Origin: Akkermansia sp. | GTDB lineage: Bacteria > Verrucomicrobiota > Verrucomicrobiia > Verrucomicrobiales > Akkermansiaceae | Length of the DNA stretch: 64,000 nucleotides | Direction: 5' to 3' | Assembly (NCBI GenBank): GCA_017415555.1 | Contig: JAFQGF010000037.1 | Coordinates: 42,229-106,228, forward strand | Shown here: positions 57,770 through 64,000 of the stretch, piece by piece | Layout: every line of letters begins with the position of its first letter | Numbering within the stretch: the first letter of the stretch is position 1 | The notes under the pieces: model-generated | The model's database searches: none | The model's input: only the letters and a program-made list of their open reading frames with translations | Told to the model about the DNA's origin: nothing | Translations under genes and position numbers: made by a program

Positions 57770-57871
57770 AGAGACTCCCGGAGGGCGCCTTTCAAAAGCC
57801 CGCGAGCCGAAGTAGTGCGTAGCCGGGCAGAGGCTTTGCTATTCCCCGGAAAACAGGCGGAGCCCGGCCGC

Positions 57872-58486
57872 TCAGTATACGCGCACGTAGGCCATGCCTG
57901 CAGCCTGTGCTGCGCGTATGCCCGGTTCTGCGTCCTCGAACACGACACACTCCGCCGGGGCTACGCCCATGCGTTCTGCTGCCAGCAGAAAGATATCCGG
58001 CTGCGGTTTGCCCCGCCCGGGGGGAACATCATCCGGCGTAACGATGACGGAGAATAAATCCGCAATGCCTGCCGCGCGCAGCGTAGCACTGGCTCCGGCC
58101 ATCACGCTTCCTGTACCGATGGAGTAGGGGATGCCTTCAGCCCGCAGTCTGTGCACCAGGCCGATGGTCTCGGGGATGACCGGCAGAGTCTCTGTTTCCA
58201 GCAGGTAGTCATAGCGCTCACGCTTCTGGGCTGCAACTGTATGCGGCTCCATGTGCAGGCCATAGGTACGGTTCAGATCCGCCACAATATCCGGGGCTGC
58301 CATGCCGCCATGGCTCAGAAACTCATCCCAGAGAAACACCTCGTGCGGGGCTCCGTTTTTCTGCAGGGCCCAGCGCCAGGCCTTGTAGTGGGTGGGCATG
58401 CTGTCCACCAGCGTGCCATCGAGGTCGAAAATGTAGCCGCCGAAAGTCTGTTCGGGCAGGGTAACGCGTGCATTCATAGAGGGCAT
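57872..58486 (-). CDS. HAD-superfamily phosphatase (beta-phosphoglucomutase-like)
   Basis: A 204-residue HAD hydrolase, subfamily IA with a helical cap: motif I YIFDLDGTLVDSMPTHYKAW, motif II GTGSV, motif III GKPQPDIFLLAAERMGV (Lys) and motif IV VVFEDAEPGIRAAQAAGM. It probably dephosphorylates or isomerises a sugar phosphate. Its start overlaps the KtrA/TrkA-like stop (TGATG), placing it in the potassium-transport operon, for which no functional reason is known. Confidence 0.9.
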   Translation of the reverse strand: MPSMNARVTLPEQTFGGYIFDLDGTLVDSMPTHYKAWRWALQKNGAPHEVFLWDEFLSHGGMAAPDIVADLNRTYGLHMEPHTVAAQKRERYDYLLETETLPVIPETIGLVHRLRAEGIPYSIGTGSVMAGASATLRAAGIADLFSVIVTPDDVPPGRGKPQPDIFLLAAERMGVAPAECVVFEDAEPGIRAAQAAGMAYVRVY

Positions 58487-59193
58487 CACAGATCGAATCT
58501 CTTGACAAATCCCGTCAGGTCATCATCCTTACCGAACACCACCAGCACGTCACCCTCCTGGAACTGCATGCCGGGTTCCGGGGTATCGATGACCGGTTGC
58601 TCCGGTTGGGCCAGCACATCGTCTGCACTGGTGTTGCTCTCGCTCATTTTGCCACGGCGAACAGTGAGAAGGTTCACGTGGTATTGTTTGCGCATGTTGA
58701 CTTCCTGGAGCGTTTTGCCAATCCACTCATCCGGCAGTCGTACGTCTGCCAGGGAGTGTGTGGCATCAATCTTACGCAGGCGCATGAGCCCCTCGTTGAT
58801 GAAGCGAGCCGCAAGTTGCTTGGCTGCCACATCTTCCACGCGGAAAAGCTCTGTGATGCCGATGAGTTTGAGCACCTTGCCGTGGAGTTCATTGACGCTG
58901 CGGGCGTACAGATTTTTGACACCCAGTTCCTTGAGCTGAGCCGTGATGAGAATGTTGCGCTCGAAACACTCACCCACCGCTACAATGACATAGGTATCCT
59001 CGCCCACCAGCTCCAGGCGGCGCAGCACGCGGATATCCGTGGCATCCCCAATGTGGGCATCTGCTACGTGGTTTTTGATTTCCTCAACCACGCTTTCCTT
59101 TTGGTCGAGTACTGTGACCTCGAACCCGCTATCACTCAGATAGAGAGCCAGTGCTTTGCCGAATTGGCCTAGGCCGATGATGACGAATTTCAT
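58486..59193 (-). CDS. Potassium-channel regulatory subunit (KtrA/TrkA type)
   Basis: A 235-residue cytoplasmic protein with an RCK_N Rossmann domain (MKFVIIGLGQFGKALALYLSDSGFEVTVLDQ, GxGxxG nucleotide binding) and an RCK_C domain (RKIDATHSLADVRLPDEWIGKTLQEVNMRKQY...GDVLVVFGKDDDLTGFVKRF). It gates the TrkH/KtrB pore in response to ATP/ADP or NAD(H). A Ser/Glu-rich insertion (SESNTSADDVLAQPEQPVIDTPE) interrupts the RCK_C domain. It lies 9 bp downstream of the pore gene. Confidence 0.93.
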   Translation of the reverse strand: MKFVIIGLGQFGKALALYLSDSGFEVTVLDQKESVVEEIKNHVADAHIGDATDIRVLRRLELVGEDTYVIVAVGECFERNILITAQLKELGVKNLYARSVNELHGKVLKLIGITELFRVEDVAAKQLAARFINEGLMRLRKIDATHSLADVRLPDEWIGKTLQEVNMRKQYHVNLLTVRRGKMSESNTSADDVLAQPEQPVIDTPEPGMQFQEGDVLVVFGKDDDLTGFVKRFDL

Positions 59194-59202
59194 AACGATA
59201 AA

Positions 59203-60990
59203 TCAGGTGAGGGGTAAACGTGTTTCCGGGTAGCGCAGGGGGGAGGGGTCTTTCTGCTTGATGAAGATAAGCATGAAGGTGAACATGCCCACGCGGCCGA
59301 AGAGCATGTTGGCGCAGATGAAGAGTTTGGAGAGGTCACTCAGTTCTCCGGGGTTGCAGATGGAATAGCCCGTGGTGGTGTACGCGCTGATTTCCAGGAA
59401 AAGCAGCTTGATAGTGCCATTGGCAGACTGCCCTATGCCCGGCTCCAGCAACAGAAGAAGCATGGTGCTTGCCGCTATCCAGAAGGTGGAGAGTACCACT
59501 GTGGACATGGCTCGCTCCACGGTGTTGCGGGCAATGCGGCGCCCATGCAGCTCCAGATCCTGCTGGCCACGCAGCACTCGCAGTACTTCCAGCATACACA
59601 GGGCAAAAACCGGGGCAAACACACCGCCGCCTGTGCCTGCCGGGTTGCCGCCCACAAACATCAGCAAGCAGAGGAATAGCTGGTAGACGGGGCCGTAGGT
59701 GCTGATGTCGGTAATGGTGAATCCGGCAGAGCGCCCAATGGTGTTCCATATGCTTTCCCAGAGATTATAGTCCGCAGACTGTGTATGGGCAGAGGGCTCC
59801 AGAGCACCCAGCAGAGCCAGTCCCACACTGCCCGCCAGCATCACGATGAACGTGACTCGGAATACCAGCCAGGAGTGTGTGCTCCAGCGTACCGGGTTGC
59901 GTTTGCCTTTCAATCTGTTGTGCAGGCGGGTCAGTGCCTCCAGGTACACACTGAAACCCAGTGTGCCTGCCAGAGTCAGCAGCATCATCGTTCCCTGTAC
60001 GGCTTTGTCGTGGGCCACGCAGGCTTCTGCCATATTTTGGGGGAAAAGGGAGATGCCGGCATTGCAGAAGGCCGATACGGCATGGAAAATGGCGCGGAAC
60101 CAGAGGTGATTCTGTGGCACACCGGGAGCATCCTGCCACAGGAAGTAAAGCATGACGGCTCCGATGGCTTCCACCGAGAAGGTGATGAAGATGACAGCCT
60201 TGATGAGGGCCGGAATGATGTTGACGCCCTGCTGGTCCAGCAGGGAAGAGATAGCAACGCGATCGCGCACGGCAAGCTGCTTGCCCACCATCAGCAGCAC
60301 AAAATAGGTAAAGGTCATCACGCCCATGGCGCCTATCTGGATGTCGATGAGCAGTACAATCTTGCCCAGCGGGGTAAAGGTGCTTGCCACATCCACACAG
60401 GTCAGCCCCGTGATGGAGATGGCCGAGGCACAGGTGAAGAAGGCATCCGTAAATGTAATAGGCTTGTATGTGGCCCCGGGCGTCAGAAGCAGCACGGTGC
60501 TGATGAGCACAAAGGATATCATCCAGGTAAAGAATACCACAGCCGGGCTCCAGCGGCTCTTGCTGCGAGGCCTCAGCTGCGCGCGCCTTTCTCTCAGCAC
60601 GGCACCGAGGGTGATGAAGGAAAATATGCCGATGATGAAACTCAGCACTATGCTGAAGCGGAATGCCACTCCCGGCAGTACCTGCCAGATGCCTCCATAG
60701 AAAACAAAGGAGGCCAGTAACCCTACAACAAGCTGCCAGCTCAGGAATCTGCCCGGCGAGGTTCTGTGTATCAGCTTTGTGGTAAAATGTAAAAGCACGG
60801 CCAGCGTGTTGAGCCATACCACGCCACACAGTAGCAGGTGCAAGCCTTCCACAAACATTTTCAGCTCCGATGGCCCCGTTGCCAGCCCGGCAAAACATGC
60901 TTCCCACAGCACAATGAACATAGCCAGCAGCCCGGAGATTATCTCCGGCAGCTCAAGTGCCCGGTACTGGCGTTCATGCGTTTTGTTCAT
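59203..60990 (-). CDS. Potassium uptake pore protein (TrkH/KtrB type), N-terminally extended
   Basis: A 595-residue membrane protein. The four membrane-pore-membrane repeats with filter-like segments are seen (SAISITGLTCVDV, SAFCNAGISLFPQ, FVGGNPAGTGGGVFAPVFAL, SAYTTTGYSICNP). Each filter holds the single Gly typical of this superfamily. The first 150 or so residues add four hydrophobic helices before the first pore unit, which standard KtrB (about 450 residues) lacks. First gene of an operon with the RCK subunit and a HAD phosphatase. Confidence 0.93.
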   Translation of the reverse strand: MNKTHERQYRALELPEIISGLLAMFIVLWEACFAGLATGPSELKMFVEGLHLLLCGVVWLNTLAVLLHFTTKLIHRTSPGRFLSWQLVVGLLASFVFYGGIWQVLPGVAFRFSIVLSFIIGIFSFITLGAVLRERRAQLRPRSKSRWSPAVVFFTWMISFVLISTVLLLTPGATYKPITFTDAFFTCASAISITGLTCVDVASTFTPLGKIVLLIDIQIGAMGVMTFTYFVLLMVGKQLAVRDRVAISSLLDQQGVNIIPALIKAVIFITFSVEAIGAVMLYFLWQDAPGVPQNHLWFRAIFHAVSAFCNAGISLFPQNMAEACVAHDKAVQGTMMLLTLAGTLGFSVYLEALTRLHNRLKGKRNPVRWSTHSWLVFRVTFIVMLAGSVGLALLGALEPSAHTQSADYNLWESIWNTIGRSAGFTITDISTYGPVYQLFLCLLMFVGGNPAGTGGGVFAPVFALCMLEVLRVLRGQQDLELHGRRIARNTVERAMSTVVLSTFWIAASTMLLLLLEPGIGQSANGTIKLLFLEISAYTTTGYSICNPGELSDLSKLFICANMLFGRVGMFTFMLIFIKQKDPSPLRYPETRLPLT

Positions 60991-61084
60991 GTCCGTGTCA
61001 GCGTATTATAGCACAACTTTCCCTTGTTGGCAATCCCCAACCTTCTCGCCATAACTGCGCCCCAAACTCGAAGTGCGAATTTTA

Positions 61085-61138
61085 TCACTGCGCTGCTGTG
61101 CAGCGCAATCTCGCTCGTGCGTAAGCACGAATCTCGCT
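61085..61138. repeat. Second copy of the 54-bp palindromic repeat
   Basis: Matches 24955-25008 at 51 of 54 positions (TCACTGCGCTGC...GCACGAATCTCGCT). It contains two small hairpins and is followed by TTTAAATTCGTAAATCGTACC; a similar AATTCGTAACTCGAACC end closes the mosaic near 35236. The 60991-61430 gap otherwise holds only the putative invertible promoter. Confidence 0.82.
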
Positions 61139-61211
61139 TTAAATTCGTAAATCGTACCTCCACACCGTGTGCAGTCCCTCCATTCGGCAATTTTTCGATT
61201 TTTGTCGAGAG

Positions 61212-61378
61212 CAACTCATTACAAATGAGATGTACAGAAAAAAGAGTGTAATAAATTGATATATTCTGTCTTACCCATCCCTGCGTGTTGCAGAAAAAAG
61301 CTCGAATTTTCCCTTGATGATTTTTATAAGGCATTGATTTTTATTGGGTAAGAATGGTATCTCATTTGTAATGAGATA
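61212..61378 (+). promoter_or_regulatory. Putative invertible promoter of autotransporter 3
   Basis: Far site 61212-61232: arm CAACTCATT, core ACA, arm AATGAGATG. Gene-side site 61358-61378: arm TATCTCATT, core TGT, arm AATGAGATA. The cores are reverse complements and 17 bp match as an inverted repeat; centres are 146 bp apart. TGTACA (minus strand, 61231-61236) points away from the gene; after inversion it would be 17 bp from TAGACT (61377-61382), 48 bp before the ATG. In the present orientation that position is ATGGTA. Confidence 0.66.
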
Positions 61379-61430
61379 GACTCTTTACATCTCGTTAGGG
61401 TAAATCGTCTACTTATACTTTCTCTGAATC

Positions 61431-63923
61431 ATGAAAAAAACATTATTCTTACTTGCCGTGTGCAGCTGCGCCACAGTCGTGGCGGAGGAAATCACAATAC
61501 AGGGGTACTACCCTGATGAAATGGGGGTGATAACTGATGCTGTAGATTCTTTAAATGTTCATATTACAGGAGATGATACAGAAACAGATTCCATTTATGC
61601 CGGTGTCAAAAAAACTCCTGACGGGGGAGATGCCGGGGCTATTTATGTGCGTGGCGATGCATCGATTACAATGGAAGCGGGGTATGTGGATGGCTCACTT
61701 TACGGAGCCGGACGAGTGGGCGGAACTGACGGAAATGTTACGATTAACATGCTTGGCGGCGTCGTTAAATGGGGTATTCAGGGCTCCGGCGGTAATAATT
61801 TGCAAGGGGACGTGTCCGGTTATGTGACGGGGGATGTTGTCATCAATGTGTCCGGTGGTGAGGTCAACAAGGAGACGAACTATCGTGGTCAGATCGTGGG
61901 TGGTGGTTACATGACCCATGAGGATGGTGATCCAACAAAGCATGGGGCCGTTCAGGGCAATACATCCATTAATATCACCGGGGGATATATCAACCGCATG
62001 GATATTACGGCAGGCGGCTGGGGCGCGTACGTGAAAGGAAATGCCTCTATTTTGTTTGATGCCAGCAAGAATGCGGTAGCGGTTCATCATGTCGCCGTAT
62101 ATGCGCAGGGAACTTATACATCTTGGTACAATGAGGAGAAGTATCCGGCGGATTATGCCCGGCGACCGGGCTTTGATGCATGTGACGGGGCTATAGGGGG
62201 GGATAGCAGTATCACCTTTATCGGCGATAAACTCGATTTTTCTGGCTATATATCCGGCGATGTGGAGGAGCGGGTGGCCGGAAAGGATTCTCTTCACTTT
62301 GGCAACGGAGAGACCGGCTTTGTCGGAAGTATTGCAGCGAACATAAGCAACTTCAGCGAGGTTACGGTATCAGATAACAGTCGCCTGGGCATCAAAGCCG
62401 GGACGACAGCATTTCGCGGAGAGGGGTGGTACGATGAGTCGGATTCCGATACCATGCTTCATGGTATGTTTTACATTGACAAGCTGAATATTGAAGCCGG
62501 CTCCGTTTTAGCGTTGGAGGGCGAAGATACCAACCTGTACGGTGTAAAGAACTCCTCTATTTCCGGCACCATCTGCGGCTCCGGTCTATGGGATGATGTT
62601 GTCATTAAGGGGGCTGCCCGCGGGCGTGGCAACAGCGCACCCACTGTCTATGTCGGCAATATGGATGGGAGTACCACCACGATGATCTGGGACAGCATCG
62701 AGTTGCAGGATGCCTCCGTGGCCTTCCGTGTCAATTCTCCGGATGATTACTCGCAGGTAAAGGTGGTGTATGATTCCTACTACGCGACAACATCTCCCCA
62801 TTATACAACGGGCAATGTTATTCGCCTGAGCAACACGAGCCTCCTGCTGGATTTGGCGAGCGGTTTCGACAAGTCGCAGCTTGCCGGGGCGAGTTTTACG
62901 CTCTTCCTGATAGATGAAGGCGTGGGCTTTGGCGGAGAAAATGGCGAGTTCTCGCTGTCCGGTCTGCCGGAGCTGCCGGCCGGGTTGGAGTGGGATGGTT
63001 CCCGTTTGTACACGGAGGGTATTCTGAGTGTATGTGCAGGGATGGTGGTGCCGCAGCAGGTGGCCATCTCGGCAAACTGGGGAGCATTCAAAGCCACCCG
63101 GGCATTTATGGGAACCTTGAAGGGGCTGCGTAGCGGGGGCAATTGCACAGAGTTGGAGGGGCGCGACCATCGCACCATGGTATGGAGCTCGGTGTATGCG
63201 CACGATTCCCGCATTGGCGGTAATGGCGCCGATTATTCTGTATATGGCGGTGCCGTCGGTGCGGAGCGGGAGCTGAACAAGAACAGCACGGTTGGTGTGG
63301 CCTTCGGGTACGATTGGGGCAAGGTGAATCCCTTCAATAGCGGGAAAGTGGACCAGGAAACGGCGCATCTGGCTTTATATGGCCGAGCTGCAGCTTGGTG
63401 CCGAAAGAACAAGGACAGCGTGACCATTGACTGGGCTGCTGCATACGGCAGCACTGATTCCGAATATGAGGGGGTGGCCAATCGGTGGACGCAGGATAGC
63501 TTGCTGCTGGAGACCCGGGCTACATATTTCCGACAGTTCAACGAGCAGACTACCGGCAACGTCTTTGTCGGGGCAGAGTATTTTGCCATGGATTCTGACA
63601 GCCTGGGCAGCACAGAAATCGGCTCCATGCAGAACCTTCGCTTGCAGGTTGGTGTGGGTATGACTCGCCAGGCAACGCCTCGCACCACGGTGTTTGGCGA
63701 AGCCGCCTTGCACTACGATGTCATGCGCCACAATCCCTATGTTGCCCTGGAAGGCAAGCGTTCTCGTGATGAGGAGAACCCCGGTCGTTTGGGCGGCAGC
63801 GTGAGCGTGGGTGCCGAATACCAACTCAGCGATGATTGGGTTTTGTGGGGAACCTACAGTTTCGACGGCGCTTCAGACAGTTGCGAGCACAATGTAAACG
63901 CCGGCGTGCAGTACAGCTTCTGA
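61431..63923 (+). CDS. Autotransporter 3
   Basis: An 830-residue type V secreted outer-membrane protein. It has a signal peptide (MKKTLFLLAVCSCATVVAEE) and a passenger of about 530 residues with beta-helix rungs (TINMLGGVVKWGIQGSGGN, VINVSGGEVNKETNYRGQIVGGGYM, SINITGGYINRMDITAGGWGAYV) like autotransporter 1. The barrel begins near TMVWSSVYAHDSRIGGNGADYSVYGGAVG, with VAFGYDWGKVNPF and the C-terminus NVNAGVQYSF identical to autotransporter 1. The passenger has few Cys. The function of the displayed domain is unknown. Confidence 0.9.
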   Translation: MKKTLFLLAVCSCATVVAEEITIQGYYPDEMGVITDAVDSLNVHITGDDTETDSIYAGVKKTPDGGDAGAIYVRGDASITMEAGYVDGSLYGAGRVGGTDGNVTINMLGGVVKWGIQGSGGNNLQGDVSGYVTGDVVINVSGGEVNKETNYRGQIVGGGYMTHEDGDPTKHGAVQGNTSINITGGYINRMDITAGGWGAYVKGNASILFDASKNAVAVHHVAVYAQGTYTSWYNEEKYPADYARRPGFDACDGAIGGDSSITFIGDKLDFSGYISGDVEERVAGKDSLHFGNGETGFVGSIAANISNFSEVTVSDNSRLGIKAGTTAFRGEGWYDESDSDTMLHGMFYIDKLNIEAGSVLALEGEDTNLYGVKNSSISGTICGSGLWDDVVIKGAARGRGNSAPTVYVGNMDGSTTTMIWDSIELQDASVAFRVNSPDDYSQVKVVYDSYYATTSPHYTTGNVIRLSNTSLLLDLASGFDKSQLAGASFTLFLIDEGVGFGGENGEFSLSGLPELPAGLEWDGSRLYTEGILSVCAGMVVPQQVAISANWGAFKATRAFMGTLKGLRSGGNCTELEGRDHRTMVWSSVYAHDSRIGGNGADYSVYGGAVGAERELNKNSTVGVAFGYDWGKVNPFNSGKVDQETAHLALYGRAAAWCRKNKDSVTIDWAAAYGSTDSEYEGVANRWTQDSLLLETRATYFRQFNEQTTGNVFVGAEYFAMDSDSLGSTEIGSMQNLRLQVGVGMTRQATPRTTVFGEAALHYDVMRHNPYVALEGKRSRDEENPGRLGGSVSVGAEYQLSDDWVLWGTYSFDGASDSCEHNVNAGVQYSF

Positions 63924-63932
63924 TAACAGAAT

Positions 63933-63968
63933 GGACGCACCGCATGTCCCAAGCCGTGTGGTGCGTCC
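63933..63968 (+). terminator. Hairpin after autotransporter 3
   Basis: A 9-bp perfect stem GGACGCACC / GGTGCGTCC with an 18-nt loop, 9 bp past the stop. Confidence 0.6.
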
Positions 63969-64000
63969 CGTCTCGGCGTTGCTCCTTGCGGAGCAACGCC

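Noticed and set aside
27637..61378. Reading the 21-bp palindromes only as operators of a shared repressor
   Set aside because: Possible for the arms alone, but it does not explain why the asymmetric 3-bp cores are reverse complements within all four pairs and different between pairs. Kept as the main alternative, not as the preferred call.

Overview
The window looks like a chromosomal segment of a GC-rich Gram-negative bacterium of the Verrucomicrobiota, most likely Akkermansia or a close gut relative. The pointers are three type V autotransporters with near-identical barrels, a GTP-type PEP carboxykinase, an LptD-like outer-membrane protein, many small lipoproteins, and an RHS tail of a type I associate with Akkermansia. 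This assignment is recognition from memory and was not searched. Gene density is high and most genes are housekeeping.

Layout. 0-11 kb: rRNA/tRNA methyltransferase start, lipoprotein, rpsT, a three-gene envelope operon ending in an acyltransferase/glycosyltransferase fusion, a D,D-carboxypeptidase, an OafA-type acyltransferase, leuS and a LOG-family gene. 11.4-19.2 kb is accessory. It holds an AT-rich ankyrin/RHS cassette between 132-bp direct repeats, then a block of small secreted low-complexity proteins between 187-bp direct repeats. Each repeat pair duplicates the 3' end of the gene on the right (a glycosyltransferase, then an HU gene). 19.3-25 kb: pdxJ, purH, an FHA protein, an ankyrin protein and uvrC. 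25.2-27.6 kb: autotransporter 1. 27.9-34.6 kb: fmt, efp, gtrA, PP2C phosphatase, SOD, HdeD-like protein and a degenerate NAD-synthetase-like protein. 35.3-41.9 kb: lptD, pckG, yqeY, ispD and an SDR. 42.1-44.4 kb: autotransporter 2. 44.6-61 kb: J-domain protein, trpS, a thioredoxin-like lipoprotein, an HU-like gene, a metallopeptidase, queG, Sel1 protein, prepilin peptidase, class V aminotransferase, SurA-like foldase, M42 peptidase, tRNA-Cys, a HAD phosphatase and a Trk/Ktr potassium system. 61.4-63.9 kb: autotransporter 3.

The main discovery candidate is a family of four putative invertible promoters. One precedes each autotransporter, and a fourth precedes the His-rich secreted-protein block. 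Each has two 21-bp sites built from 9-bp palindromic arms around a 3-bp core. The core differs between loci, but within every locus the two cores are exact reverse complements (TGG/CCA, TTG/CAA, ACA/TGT, ATA/TAT). The three autotransporter pairs lie 145-146 bp apart centre to centre; the fourth pair lies 397 bp apart. In every locus a -35-like hexamer (TTTACA, TGTACA, TGTACA, TTGACA) sits at the inner edge of the far site, pointing away from the gene. Inversion would place it exactly 17 bp from a -10-like hexamer fixed on the gene side. As assembled, all four would be OFF. No recombinase gene is in the window.

A second general pattern is that most sigma-70-like promoters end only 5-10 bp before the start codon, with little Shine-Dalgarno sequence, which suggests widespread leaderless or near-leaderless mRNAs. 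The putative phase-variable genes are exceptions, with about 48-69 bp between the -10 and the start.
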